Assembly (NCBI RefSeq): GCF_024244095.1
Contig: NW_026250683.1
Location: 62,001 to 126,000 of the forward strand
Origin: Nematocida homosporus
Taxonomy: Eukaryota > Microsporidia
Length of the DNA stretch: 64,000 bases
Reading direction: 5' to 3'
Below are positions 36,320-46,495 of this stretch, in pieces. A program made the translations under genes and the position numbers. Below the pieces are notes generated by a model, which saw nothing but the letters and a program-made list of their open reading frames with translations, was not told the DNA's origin and did no database searches. How positions within the stretch are numbered: position 1 is the first letter of the stretch; each line of letters opens with the position of its first letter.

Positions 36320-39300
36320 TTAGATAACATGAATGAAATGAGAATCAGCACAAGCTATGTCTTTGATGACCGAGCCGAGCAGATCAGGAATGTATTGATG
36401 GGATATGTGGAAGTATACTTGTTTATCATTTAAAGCCAGCGGCTTAAGCCATTCAAGATCTTTTGGGTGGCTATTGATGCTGTCTTTAACCAAGACAAAA
36501 TTAGATAGGGGAAGACTTAACAGCCGGTGAGTGCCAGTACATATATTGCTCTGCCCGCATTTTAAGCACATTGTGTATTCCTGGCGATAATTCTTAGTTA
36601 GGCAAATCTCACAAACTGAATGCCCACAGGTGAAAAAAGAGAGTACGGCGAAGTTCAAAGGAAGTAGATCATTAATCTCGTCCTCAGAATCCGAATCTAT
36701 TTCTTCTACTGCTGCAGTTGGGATATAGAGAGTTCGTAAGCATTGTGAACAAGTAGACCATGGAATGGTGTTTTGCAGGTGATCTAGAACCATTTCTAGG
36801 GAGGGTTTGTGGCCGAAATGGCTGGGAATAAGATGCTTAAGCTGTTCGGGTTGTGCGGCAAGCCGGGTTAGCATTGAGGTTGGCACTGATATGAATTGCA
36901 AAGTTGTGCTAGATATATTGGCCAAGAAGTTATGACGATACAGCCGAATAGGCAGTTTGATAGGTGGATTGTTCGGATTAGCATCGTGAATTTGAATACT
37001 CGTTAGAAGCTCTAGATCCATGACAAAATAATCACGCGAGGCTAGCTTCTGTCGCTCGCTCGCTGAGAGATCAACATTTACTAGTTGCACGCTCCTTATA
37101 GTCTTAAAGTGACAGCCGACCCATCGAAAAACAGTGGCCAAACCCGCTTCAGTCAGTGGCTGGTTATTGCAAAAGCACAAGAACAGATTTTCGGTTGGTT
37201 GTCTTTGATTGGGAGAGTCCGGTAACGGTTGGATGGGGCTGGTTCGGGGATTAGTAGCACTTTGAGCTTGCCAGTTGGCGAAGTCGGCTTCTAAGGCAGC
37301 CAAAGTAGTGTTATAGAGAGTTAGTCCTTTTTTGGTTAGACATGGATTGGTGTTGAGCCAGATTGGGTCGGCTGCAATGTAGTCATCAAAGGAAATAGAT
37401 AAGGGAAGAATGCCAAGATTCTTTAGTTTAGACAAAACTTCGCTATACAGATCAAAGTCAAAGGTTTCCAGTTGCAGATATAGTTTGTCTAGATTAAGGC
37501 TCTCAACGGGTTTGTCATCGAAGCTGCTGATATATCCACTAGCAACAAGTGCCTTGTCGAGGTTGTCGTGTTTGTTATTGTTCTGCACATAATCAAAGAG
37601 TGAGAAGCTATCGATCTCTTCACCTTCCTCGTTATTCTCGGACTTTTCATCCTTAAAGAACCGTTTGATTTCATATAGATCTAAGAAGTCATTAATAATG
37701 AGGGCAGTGATATTACGAGCGCTAGGAAGAGCAAGGATTTGAACAATGGCAAAATCAACGAATCGCTGGTTTACAAGGTATACCTCGGCCGGGCAAGTAA
37801 AGTCGTATCTCCCGAAGAACCAGTAGATAAAGAACACGTCAACATTGTCCAACACCAAGGTTTTGACATGAAGATTGTACTTAGTTGATTTTCTGACTTG
37901 CAGCCGTAAAACATCTATCACAAAGTTAGTGGACATATTGTACGTTGTATCGTAGATATCAGCGATTCTCAATTCATCAACATTGATGTTTTGAAAGAGC
38001 TCTAGAAACATAATGCAGTTATAATTGTACGCGACCCCGCTCCGTGGAATGTACTCACCAGTAATCTCGATGCATCTATAGTGTATATTCTGACAGAAGC
38101 TCAAGCCAACCGTGGATTTGTACTCCGCAATTTGAGACTCGAATTCTTTGGGCGTGGGCCAGGCTTTAACCGGTTCTTCAAGTATCCACTCGGGGTTGCT
38201 AAGTGCGTTGCCACAACAGATAACTTTCTTCTGGCAAACATCTTCTGGAACTTTTGATATGGCGCCAAGCTTGGTAAACAGATCGAGGGTTTGGTATAGG
38301 TCAGAACGGTTCTCTTCATAGACAAGTTCTACTTTACCAATGGAGAAGCCATACTTGGCCAAGATCTTTGGGGTGTACAGTTTGCTGTAGTAATCATGGG
38401 AATTACACTCCGTTTTCGTAGATATTTTGGCAGTAGCATTGGTGGCAAAGATTCGGGGATCGGAATGTTTTGGATACCTCTGCACGTCCTGAAGCATCCG
38501 AGTGGCATCCGGGACAACATTAATACCCAACAGTGTATGAACGTGAATGTTAGTATTGGGGTTTTTGATCAGCATGCAATAAGCCATCCAACTTCCATCC
38601 AGAGTAATTGATTGGCGTTTACCAACCGCCTTCGTAAGACCCGTTATTTCCAGGCTGCGACCAGGCTGGCCGCAAATAGTGATACACGTGCACTGGGAAG
38701 GCGACGCCTGAAGGGTTTTAAAGTCGATTATAGCAGTTCGGGGCAAGTGTTGAAACACAATAGTATATTTATCCGCAAACGGCAAGTAGGCAGTATTACT
38801 AAAGCTTGTGACTGCCGAGCCCACAACAAGAATACTATCAATTGGCCGCAAGATAAGAAACTTCGTATATGTAAATCCCGGCAGCCATCTCGCCAATTCC
38901 AAAAGAAAGTGAGGACTACGGTCTGCTTGAGAAGAGGCATGTTCCAGGGCATTCCAGGCTTCTTGGTGCCATTCTGTGAAATTGAGAGGGCCACGACCTG
39001 GGCCAGTTATGCGGTTAGAACTCAAGACCATGTATATTTTATCGCAATCAAACATATTAACAACTCGAGAGGCAATCTGCAGACTCTCCCAATATCGATT
39101 TGAAAGATTCCAGTTACAATCAATATAAACGCTATCAACTCTAATAGCTGCAATCTTTCTTAAAACAGCCAAACCCAGCCAAATCTCACTAAGTTCTTGA
39201 TACACCAGTAGTCTAAAGATAACTTCGTCTCCAGAGCAGGTTATTATGTAACTGGGAATATTAGCAAGTGGCTCAGACGGACCACATAAGGGAGTAGGAA

Positions 39301-39655
39301 TAGGCTTATTAGATTGAGCAGGAGTATAAGGTGTAATGTTAATGTCTGTAGAGCCAATAAATTCAAAGCCATGTGTTCTTAAAAACGCGACTATTTGACT
39401 AGGATTATTCCAATCCAAGTCGCTTTCTTTAGTTACATTACTAAGCCCACAATACTCAAAACCACCGCTAATTCCAGTTATTCCACTAACTTCACTACAG
39501 CTACTATCGCCATCGTCATCATCATAGTATATTCCGCCAACACTAACCAACAGCACCACTACTATACACAAGCAGCGAACAATAAACACCCCAACGCTGC
39601 CATAATAATAGGTCTTAGACAGATAAACGCCAGGTTTCGTTGTGAGATAAGACAT
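36320..39655 (-). CDS. Large leader-bearing RING-finger protein (LRR-like), copy A
   Basis: The 1111-residue product has an N-terminal hydrophobic segment (about 21-42, VGVFIVRCLCIVVVLLVSVGG) acting as signal peptide or anchor. A long region of irregular leucine-rich strands (for example LHVKTLVLDNVDVFFIYW, KTIRSVQLVNVDL) follows, then a C-terminal RING: CSQC, then CGHSVCEICL, then CLKCG (about 975-1040), spaced as C3HC4 with an acidic insert (about 990-1003) in the first loop. RING domains recruit E2 enzymes for ubiquitin transfer. Which side of the membrane the RING faces is undetermined. It is paralogous to the gene at 60771. No P-box dyad is seen upstream. Confidence 0.75.
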   Translation of the reverse strand: MSYLTTKPGVYLSKTYYYGSVGVFIVRCLCIVVVLLVSVGGIYYDDDDGDSSCSEVSGITGISGGFEYCGLSNVTKESDLDWNNPSQIVAFLRTHGFEFIGSTDINITPYTPAQSNKPIPTPLCGPSEPLANIPSYIITCSGDEVIFRLLVYQELSEIWLGLAVLRKIAAIRVDSVYIDCNWNLSNRYWESLQIASRVVNMFDCDKIYMVLSSNRITGPGRGPLNFTEWHQEAWNALEHASSQADRSPHFLLELARWLPGFTYTKFLILRPIDSILVVGSAVTSFSNTAYLPFADKYTIVFQHLPRTAIIDFKTLQASPSQCTCITICGQPGRSLEITGLTKAVGKRQSITLDGSWMAYCMLIKNPNTNIHVHTLLGINVVPDATRMLQDVQRYPKHSDPRIFATNATAKISTKTECNSHDYYSKLYTPKILAKYGFSIGKVELVYEENRSDLYQTLDLFTKLGAISKVPEDVCQKKVICCGNALSNPEWILEEPVKAWPTPKEFESQIAEYKSTVGLSFCQNIHYRCIEITGEYIPRSGVAYNYNCIMFLELFQNINVDELRIADIYDTTYNMSTNFVIDVLRLQVRKSTKYNLHVKTLVLDNVDVFFIYWFFGRYDFTCPAEVYLVNQRFVDFAIVQILALPSARNITALIINDFLDLYEIKRFFKDEKSENNEEGEEIDSFSLFDYVQNNNKHDNLDKALVASGYISSFDDKPVESLNLDKLYLQLETFDFDLYSEVLSKLKNLGILPLSISFDDYIAADPIWLNTNPCLTKKGLTLYNTTLAALEADFANWQAQSATNPRTSPIQPLPDSPNQRQPTENLFLCFCNNQPLTEAGLATVFRWVGCHFKTIRSVQLVNVDLSASERQKLASRDYFVMDLELLTSIQIHDANPNNPPIKLPIRLYRHNFLANISSTTLQFISVPTSMLTRLAAQPEQLKHLIPSHFGHKPSLEMVLDHLQNTIPWSTCSQCLRTLYIPTAAVEEIDSDSEDEINDLLPLNFAVLSFFTCGHSVCEICLTKNYRQEYTMCLKCGQSNICTGTHRLLSLPLSNFVLVKDSINSHPKDLEWLKPLALNDKQVYFHISHQYIPDLLGSVIKDIACADSHFIHVI

Positions 39656-40106
39656 ACCTTCAAAATTCCAAGTAAATTTATCTATCTCAAATATGATAGC
39701 TCAAAAGTACGATTTGGGTTAGTATTAAGATAAGTTAAAGAAAGTATTGTGTTGGTATTGTGATGGGTTGGGTTAGTATTGTGATTGGGTTGGGTTAGTA
39801 TTGTGATTGGGTTGGGTTAGTATTGTGATTGGGTTAGGTTGGTGGTGTTTGAATGAGCAGAATTTAGTAGTAATCCTAGAAATATCTCACTCTACCTAAC
39901 TAGTGGGTTGATATACGACCATATTCTACCTAATCAAACTAATCACAATTAATCTAATCACAGTCAAAATACCAACAGAATACCAACAGAATACTAAACC
40001 CAATCGAGATCTTTATTAGACTACTTTTTGCCTATGATGTGTTCTGGATACTAATCCAGCTGTCTTTAATCCAGGCATTATATAAGTATGGTAGGGCTAC
40101 TCGTGA
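39656..40106. repeat. Spacer, 22-bp GT repeats then AC-rich
   Basis: Tandem units of about 22 bp (TTGTGATTGGGTTGGGTTAG followed by TA) fill about 39757-39842. AC-rich sequence with CCAACAGAATA copies (39925-40010) follows. No ORF. Confidence 0.65.
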
Positions 40107-41297
40107 TTATTTAGGACCCCCGTTCTCCTTATTAGGAAAGCTGATCGGCTTAGAGACTTCCCAAGGAAGGTTGGGCCGACCAAAGTGTCCAAACACGGCT
40201 GTGCCCTTGTAGATAGGCCTATCTAATCCGAGTTCTTTAACGATTTCACCCAATCTAAGATTCCAATTATTCTGGACAATCTCCAGAATTTCCGCCTGAG
40301 TATAGGTAGAAGACCCATAAGCATCCACATAAAGCGAAATCGGATCACGAAGACCAATAGCATAAGAAACCTGCACTAAAGCCCGTTTGCAAATCCCAGC
40401 ATCAACCAAAGACTTAGCAATCCATCTGGCCGCATAAGCACCACTACGATCTACCTTACTCCAATCTTTACCAGAATAAGCACCACCACCATGAGCTCCC
40501 CAGCCACCATAAGAATCAACAACTAGCTTACGACCAGTCAATCCTGAATCAGCTTTAGGCCCACCAATAACAAACTTACCACTAGGCTGCAAAACATAAC
40601 GAGTATTGATAAGCAGATCTTTTGGAACAATCTTTTTAATAAGATTCTCAATCAAAAACTCACGAATCTTATCAGTAGGCATAGTTTCCTGATGTTGAGT
40701 TGAGATAACAATCGTATCTACTCTTAAAGGGGTCAACTGCCAAATCCCATTTACCTTCTTCTCTTCATACTCCATGGTTACTTGTGTCTTAGAATCGGGA
40801 CCCAACCAGGGAGTTGTTTCTCTTAAGACAGATAAGCCCTGAGCTAGTTTATGGGCCAGAACAGTTGTCTGGGGCATTCTTTCTTCAGTTTCATCTGTAG
40901 CGTAACCAAACATAATCCCTTGATCTCCAGCACCTAAATCCCAACGATCTTCATTGACCTGTTCTAGGCCGTTAGAGATATCTTCACTTTGTCGGTTGAT
41001 ATGTGTCAAAATAGTGCAATGATCAGGATCCAAGCCCCACTCATAGGTATATCCAGCCTCTCTTAATACACCTCGGACTATCTCTTCGTAGTCTAAAGTA
41101 GCACTAGTAGTCAGCTCACCAACTAGCATTACCATGCTAGACTTAACAACGGCATCAACTGCCACTCTAGCAAACCTATCTTGAGCCAAACAAGCATCAA
41201 CAACAGCATCACTAATCTGGTCACATAGTTTATCAGGGTGACCCTTTCCAACGGACTCAGATGTAAAGAGAAATTGTCTGTTATTTTCCATAGACAT
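40107..41297 (-). CDS. SAM2: S-adenosylmethionine synthetase
   Basis: It makes S-adenosylmethionine from methionine and ATP, the methyl donor for SPB1, TRM6 and others in this window. The 396-residue product is full length: FTSESVGKGHPDKLCDQISDAV, ATP-binding GAGDQGIMFGYATDE, HQ-type substrate region (STQHQETMPTDKIREF), GGPKADSGLTGRK and GGAYSGKDWSKVDRSGAYAAR are all intact. The start is either the ATG at 41297 or the third codon ATG; AAAATTTTG lies directly upstream. The SAM1/SAM2 naming is arbitrary. Confidence 0.97.
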   Translation of the reverse strand: MSMENNRQFLFTSESVGKGHPDKLCDQISDAVVDACLAQDRFARVAVDAVVKSSMVMLVGELTTSATLDYEEIVRGVLREAGYTYEWGLDPDHCTILTHINRQSEDISNGLEQVNEDRWDLGAGDQGIMFGYATDETEERMPQTTVLAHKLAQGLSVLRETTPWLGPDSKTQVTMEYEEKKVNGIWQLTPLRVDTIVISTQHQETMPTDKIREFLIENLIKKIVPKDLLINTRYVLQPSGKFVIGGPKADSGLTGRKLVVDSYGGWGAHGGGAYSGKDWSKVDRSGAYAARWIAKSLVDAGICKRALVQVSYAIGLRDPISLYVDAYGSSTYTQAEILEIVQNNWNLRLGEIVKELGLDRPIYKGTAVFGHFGRPNLPWEVSKPISFPNKENGGPK

Positions 41298-41857
41298 AAA
41301 ATTTTGCGGTTAGCACTAACTATTAGGTCGCAAATTTATTCAGCCACTTCGCAATTTTATCCAACAAATTGAATTAAGTATTGGGTTAAGTTAAGTTGGT
41401 ATTAGATTGAGTTAAGTTAAGTTAAGCATTAAGTTGTGATGGGATAGTATTGAGATAGTAATAGATTAAGTTAGTAATAGATTAAGTTAAGTATTGAGTT
41501 GTGATGGGATAGTATTGGGTTAGTATTAGATTGCCATCTATTAAATAACTGCCATTCAGCCAACTATCTAATTAGCCGTACTACTTCAAATGCCAACGAC
41601 ATATCAATTAAATGATATTTCCAAGACCAACTTCATAGTACAAATAAGTGCCAAGCCAGTGCTATTACAAACACCAATCCAATACCAACTCAACTCAAAC
41701 CAACTCAAACCAACTCAAACCAAACCTAACCCAATTGAATCTAATAAATAGTTGTTTATTAAGCTAAGTGATAGTATAGTTAAGCAGTTATAAGATAGTA
41801 TTGCGATGTATTAACTCAACTCAACCTAACTCAAATACCAACTCAATTATAACTTAT
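41298..41857. repeat. Spacer, GT-rich then AC-rich
   Basis: GATAGTATTGAGATAGTAATAGATTAAG-type repeats (41370-41530), a non-repetitive middle (41530-41660), then CAACTCAAACCAACTCAAACC (41680-41740) and more AC-rich sequence near the MAK21 stop. No ORF of note. Confidence 0.6.
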
Positions 41858-43231
41858 CTATTGCCAGGGATTGAAGATAGGAATAGGTCGTAGATGAAGA
41901 AGGTCATTGGCAGCAGTAGCTACAGTTGGGTTGTAAGACTTACGCAGGAGAAGTAAACCTATCCGAGCTTGGAAAGTTTCAGTACACTCCTGAGTAACCA
42001 TGGCACAACCCAATGCATACTTCCCTCCAATTTCAGTAATATAAGCACTTTTGATAACCTTATCTTGAACTTCCGGTTCTTTTTGATTAACAGCCTTATT
42101 AAGAATCTCACACTTACTGAACTCATTTAAGTAAAGGTACTTTTTGATTGTATCGGCCAAAACCTTAGCATAATTAATCGGTTGCATATCATTAATAACC
42201 TCAAGAATATTCAAAGCGGGCAAAGAGTATTTCGTATTATCATAATAAGCTATCTTAAAAATCATATAACCACACTCCTTAAAGAACTTAGCTACTCGTG
42301 ATTCTTTCAAAGCCGTAGGTGGTAAGGCTTTCTCCCACTTAATAAACCGTAGTAGTCCACTAAGTAAAGAGGCTAAACCAGACAGACCGTTCTTGTTTTT
42401 AGTCTTGGGATTATCAATCTCCTCATAGATAGTACTTAAGACTTGTGAATACCCACGAATTAAAGGTACAACTGAGTCCTTATAAGCTGCTGCATCGGGC
42501 ATCCAGTACTTACGATGAATAGATAGGACTAAAGTCATAGCAAACTTAACTTTCTTCATATTCCGACGATAAACAATAGTTTGAACCAACTTATCTTTAA
42601 CAACTTGTAATAAATCTAATCTTTCTTTTTCACAAATAATCTTAATAACTCGTTCAATCTCTCGATCAAGAGTTACATCTAAATGATCCATTAAAATATT
42701 AACTATCTGCACAGATAAGACATTAGTCTCTACTAAACTAGCAGCTAAAGTAGCTATCTTGCTTTTTAAAAAAGAAGAGCTCATTTGCTTACTTAGAGCT
42801 ATCGTTATCTCTTTAACAAACCTAATCTTATCAATAAACTCAATAAACTCAACTGACTCTTTACTTGGTTCAGTTTCAGCTAAACATTCTTGATAGTAAC
42901 TTACTATCTTAACGGCATGAGTAATAGCTAGATAAGACTTATCTCCACCATTATCTTCACTAGCAATCCTTAAAAGCATTCTAGCCGCCTCTTCACTGCA
43001 CTCTCTAATGCTTAGTAAAGCCATAGCAGTAATCCGGTCTTTGAAAGTCCCTTCATGTAGAATGAAAGTCGTTAAGTCCTCATCGGTCTTAAATTGCTTG
43101 TTAACTACTTTACGACTCAATTTAGGTTTTGGTTTTGGTTGAATTTTTACGCCTAAGTGATAAGTCGCTTTTTTAGTTGATTTGACGTCATACGATCTAC
43201 GTTTGGAATTAGCGTGGTGTTGGGAAGCCAT
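41858..43231 (-). CDS. MAK21: MAK21/NOC1-like pre-60S assembly factor (short)
   Basis: Noc1/Mak21 pairs with Noc2 on early nucleolar pre-60S particles. The 457-residue product has the family's entry motif GTFKDRITAMALLSIRECSEEAARML, a HEAT-like solenoid, the CBF-domain core (SGLASLLSGLLRFIKWEKALPP, FKIAYYDNTKYSLPALNIL) and the closing LLLRKSYNPTVATAANDLLHLRPIPIF, which matches the HYHPSV.KFA..LL end of the family. Yeast Mak21 is about 1025 residues, so this is less than half size. The first 45 residues are basic. It is head to head with the PMT gene (34 bp between starts), with AAAAATTT between. Confidence 0.68.
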   Translation of the reverse strand: MASQHHANSKRRSYDVKSTKKATYHLGVKIQPKPKPKLSRKVVNKQFKTDEDLTTFILHEGTFKDRITAMALLSIRECSEEAARMLLRIASEDNGGDKSYLAITHAVKIVSYYQECLAETEPSKESVEFIEFIDKIRFVKEITIALSKQMSSSFLKSKIATLAASLVETNVLSVQIVNILMDHLDVTLDREIERVIKIICEKERLDLLQVVKDKLVQTIVYRRNMKKVKFAMTLVLSIHRKYWMPDAAAYKDSVVPLIRGYSQVLSTIYEEIDNPKTKNKNGLSGLASLLSGLLRFIKWEKALPPTALKESRVAKFFKECGYMIFKIAYYDNTKYSLPALNILEVINDMQPINYAKVLADTIKKYLYLNEFSKCEILNKAVNQKEPEVQDKVIKSAYITEIGGKYALGCAMVTQECTETFQARIGLLLLRKSYNPTVATAANDLLHLRPIPIFNPWQ

Positions 43232-43265
43232 TTAAAAATTTGCCGGCCTAACTAAACAAACAAAT

Positions 43266-45584
43266 ATGCGACTTATTAGAATGTCACAGATAAGCTTTGG
43301 TAATGCTCTTTTTTGGGGATCCTTTCTAGTTAGGGCATTTAGAACGGGGTATCCGGCTTCTGGAGTCTTTGATGAGGCTCATTATGTGCGATTTATTGGG
43401 TTATATTTAAAAGGAGAGATAGTTATTGATGTACATCCGCCTTTGGGTCGATTATTAGTGTATGGCCTGGCTAGATGGACGGGTGGTTGGGGGAGTAGAG
43501 GTGGTTTAGAGGTAATGGGTCAGGAATTAGGGAAGTTTGAGATTGGACAGGCCTTTGCCGGTACGTGTTTAGAGAGTTGTTATGCAGTCTTAAGATTAGT
43601 ATCTAGTTTGGCTGGGGCTGGAGTAGTAGTAGTATCTTATCATACTTTGTTGGTTTTTGGAGTGGCTGAAGATGTAGCAGCTGTGCTTAGTTTAATCTTT
43701 CTCTTTGAAAGTTCAATGCATGCTATGTTTCGGCTATTTATGATGGATAGTTATGTCCTGTTGAGTATTGGGTTGATTTTACTAGCACTACTGCATATGA
43801 ACAAGGCCGGGTATCAAGACATACATCTTAGTAGGCATAAGGTTAAGGTAGAGGTGGGTATTGGCAAAAGTACAGATAACGTAAATGTATCTAGTGACGT
43901 AAATGTATTGAGTGGTGTGAATGTATTGAGTGGTGTGAATAGGTGTAAAGATAACGTAAATGTATCTAGTGACGCAAGTGTATGTAAAGATAACGTAAGT
44001 GTATGTAAGAATGTAAGTGTGTCTAGTAACGTAAGTGTGTCTAGCAACGCAAATGCATGTAAAGATAACGTAAGTGTATGTAAAGGCGAGTGTAAGAGGA
44101 GAGGTTGGTTGGGGAGTGAGTTGTGGCGGGGATTGGGATGGTCTGTTGTGCTGGGGGGAGCTTTGGGGGCTGGTGCGAGTTTTAAGTGGGCGGTTTTGCC
44201 TATGGGTGGGCCGGTGGCGGCTTACTTGCTTGGGGATTTACGGCGGAGTTTTCGTATTCGGCGGAAAAGACAGTGGCGGTGGCTTTTACCGGTTGTACAG
44301 GGAATAATTACACTGGGAATAGCCCTGGGTTTGTACTATAGTGTGTTTTTAGTTAACTTTACGGTTCAGAACCGATTTAGTCCGGTGGCCGCTCGGTGGT
44401 ATACGCCTGAGTACTTGGCAAGTTTAAAATGGGGGCCTTATGCCCCGGCGGGAGAGTTAGTTAGTAGTAGTACGCCTTTAGCCGTCTATGTAGAAGATTC
44501 ACGGATGTTTATTACTATTCAGGAGACGGCTTTGGCTTTAACTAGTGAAGCGGATTATTCTTGGAGTATTATGGCTGCATCTGTTCAGTCAAGTTCTAAT
44601 TTAAGCTACTTTCAGCCTATTTACATCCGGCATAAGTCTGGGTTTTACTTCTCAGCGACTAGTCCTAGTTTCTTGGCCTTAACTCCTTCTGCTTTAATCT
44701 TACATCCCTATGCGGGTGGTTTACAAATTCGCCAGCTGACTAACCAGGCCTTCCGATTGAGGACTGAAGAGGCCGAATGGTCTGATACTCAAGCAACAAC
44801 TTTTCGACTAGTCACTTCCTCTACGCCCTCAACCACTAAGATGTACATTTCTCCGGCCATTACTTCTCCTTTCACTTCTCCTTTCACTTCTCCTTCTACC
44901 CCGCAACCCCTCCGTCGGCAATTCTATCGCAACTCCATCCGAACCCATTCCATTACCGCACTTTCATCCTTCCAGAAGTTCATTGAAGCCAATCTTGTTA
45001 TGCTCCGTTGCAACAGTACTCTTAGTAGCAACCACAAGTATGCCTCCCGACCATTAGAGTGGCTACATCCCATTCGTCATATCCATATGTGGAGTGGAGC
45101 GATAGCTGAATCACCAGCCGAGCAGAAAAAGTTCGGATCAGATGCCCAGATCTTCTTTATGGGCAATCCTCTTAGCTGGATAGCAGCTCTTCTTAGTATT
45201 TTACTACACACTATCTATTTACTAACTTCATCTACAACTCAAGATCTTGCCCATCTTCTTCTCCTCCTAACCTACTACTGCAACTATCTACCATACTTCC
45301 TACTTTCCCGTGATACGTATCTCCATCACTATCTTCCTTCCTACTATGCCTCTCTAATCTCTCTCACTCTAGTCCTCAACTACCTCTCTCATCCCACTCC
45401 AACAACTCAAACTCAACTAAGCCGCCTCCTTCTTCCAGTTTATATTCTCCTTACCGGCACCATCTGGGCCCTCCAACTTCCCATGCTCATTGGCCGTCCA
45501 GTTATGCGCAGTATCTCTCAACTTGTGCAACTCTTCCAATGGCTCCCAAGATCCACTCCACTCCTTGACACAACCTTTGATTGA
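43266..45584 (+). CDS. Protein O-mannosyltransferase (PMT family)
   Basis: An ER enzyme moving mannose from dolichol-phosphate-mannose to Ser/Thr of secretory proteins. The 772-residue product shows the first-loop catalytic Asp-Glu (D36-E37 in VFDEAHYVRF), DVHPPLGRLLVYGLARW, GASFKWAVLP (usual GAAVSVKWVG), a MIR-like lumenal region (about 410-520) and a C-terminal block (HPIRHIHMWSG, FFMGNPLSWI, YLPYFLLSRDTYLHHYLPSYY) with multiple spans. The usual HS.P of the MIR domain is unclear. A Cys/Asn/Val/Ser repeat insert (about 203-278) sits in the loop before GWSVVLGGALGAGASF. Assignment to PMT1, PMT2 or PMT4 is not attempted. Confidence 0.86.
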   Translation: MRLIRMSQISFGNALFWGSFLVRAFRTGYPASGVFDEAHYVRFIGLYLKGEIVIDVHPPLGRLLVYGLARWTGGWGSRGGLEVMGQELGKFEIGQAFAGTCLESCYAVLRLVSSLAGAGVVVVSYHTLLVFGVAEDVAAVLSLIFLFESSMHAMFRLFMMDSYVLLSIGLILLALLHMNKAGYQDIHLSRHKVKVEVGIGKSTDNVNVSSDVNVLSGVNVLSGVNRCKDNVNVSSDASVCKDNVSVCKNVSVSSNVSVSSNANACKDNVSVCKGECKRRGWLGSELWRGLGWSVVLGGALGAGASFKWAVLPMGGPVAAYLLGDLRRSFRIRRKRQWRWLLPVVQGIITLGIALGLYYSVFLVNFTVQNRFSPVAARWYTPEYLASLKWGPYAPAGELVSSSTPLAVYVEDSRMFITIQETALALTSEADYSWSIMAASVQSSSNLSYFQPIYIRHKSGFYFSATSPSFLALTPSALILHPYAGGLQIRQLTNQAFRLRTEEAEWSDTQATTFRLVTSSTPSTTKMYISPAITSPFTSPFTSPSTPQPLRRQFYRNSIRTHSITALSSFQKFIEANLVMLRCNSTLSSNHKYASRPLEWLHPIRHIHMWSGAIAESPAEQKKFGSDAQIFFMGNPLSWIAALLSILLHTIYLLTSSTTQDLAHLLLLLTYYCNYLPYFLLSRDTYLHHYLPSYYASLISLTLVLNYLSHPTPTTQTQLSRLLLPVYILLTGTIWALQLPMLIGRPVMRSISQLVQLFQWLPRSTPLLDTTFD
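43872..44099 (+). repeat. Coding repeat insert in the O-mannosyltransferase
   Basis: Irregular tandem units of about 18-21 bp (GATAACGTAAGTGTATGTAA type) encode DNVSVCK/NVSVSS/NVNVLSG variants. It is multiple-of-three in length, so the frame is kept. Confidence 0.75.
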
Positions 45585-46057
45585 GTTGGGTTGTGATTGA
45601 GTTTGGGTTGGGTTTGAGTAAGTTTAAGTTTGAGTTAGTTTAAGTTGAGTTAGTTTAAGTGTAGGTATATGAAGTAAGTTTAAGTGTAGTACGTTAGAGT
45701 AGTACAAAGTAAGTACTACACTAACCACATACCATAACAATCCCAACTTAACTTAACCCAACTTAACTCAACTAAACTCAAACTAAACTCAAACTAAACT
45801 CAATATTTGTTATCTGTTAAATTACTAAATCATTAAGTTGTATTGGACTAACCTATGCTTTATTTACCCCTTGGCACTAATCACCTACATCACCTTCACC
45901 TACATCAACCTAATACCAACTTAATACCACACCAACTCCACCTAACTCCACACCAACCCCACTCCACCCCAACTCCACTCCAACTCAACTCAATCCAATT
46001 GCTATAACTATTTTAACTTCAAGTCCCACTCAAAAATCGAGCTCCTGCAACCAGAGA
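45585..46057. repeat. Spacer, GT-rich then AC-rich
   Basis: GTTTAAGTTTGAGTTAG-type repeats (45590-45665) turn into AACTCAACTAAACTCAAACTAAACTC (45745-45800); further AC-rich CCAACTTAATACCACACCAACTCC lies at 45900-45990. AAGTCCCACTC about 30 bp before the forkhead ATG is a CCC-like signal. Confidence 0.6.
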
Positions 46058-46495
46058 ATGTGTGGCCACTTCGATCCAGTCAGGAGAATCCCCCAACGAA
46101 TAAACAGAACTACCACTTACGCCGACCTAATCATAGAAGCAATTAGTACCTCCCCAGAAGGACGAAGTACCACCCAAGAAATCTTATCTTATCTAGCCAC
46201 CACCTACCCCCACGTCCTCCTCCCCGAACTCTCTCGTACCTGGCAGAGCTCCATCCGCCAGAACCTCTCCCGAGACCCCCGCTTCATCCGACTCACCCAT
46301 CCCGGCCATCCCTCCGAATGGATTTACTTCCCACCCGCCGATCTCCCCAGCACTTCCCCACCAACTTCACCCAATCCCAACCTGCCCCCATCTCCACCTA
46401 ATACTTCCCCAAATAGTAATAATAATAACACTACACTTAATGATCTCTTTAATGACTTCCAACTACCAAGGCAAACAACAAAAGACGAAAATTGA
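46058..46495 (+). CDS. Forkhead (winged-helix) transcription factor
   Basis: The 145-residue product is almost only a forkhead DNA-binding domain (about 18-92): TTYADLIIEAISTSPEGRSTTQEILSYL (helices 1 and 2), then the recognition helix RTWQSSIRQNLSRDPRFIRL, matching the W-Q-N-S-I-R-H-N-L-S hallmark with Gln for His, and a wing strand SEWIYF. The Pro/Ser/Asn-rich tail is disordered. There is no FHA domain, unlike yeast Fkh1/2. Forkhead factors often act with Mcm1-type MADS proteins in yeast, which is interesting given the P-box sites in this window, but no link is shown. Confidence 0.85.
   Translation: MCGHFDPVRRIPQRINRTTTYADLIIEAISTSPEGRSTTQEILSYLATTYPHVLLPELSRTWQSSIRQNLSRDPRFIRLTHPGHPSEWIYFPPADLPSTSPPTSPNPNLPPSPPNTSPNSNNNNTTLNDLFNDFQLPRQTTKDEN

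Noticed and set aside
36093..36323. ORF with repeated QLTTNPTQLNST in the 36.1 kb spacer
   Set aside because: It is a reading of the 36-bp AC repeat with no other protein-like sequence, and it has no promoter signal.
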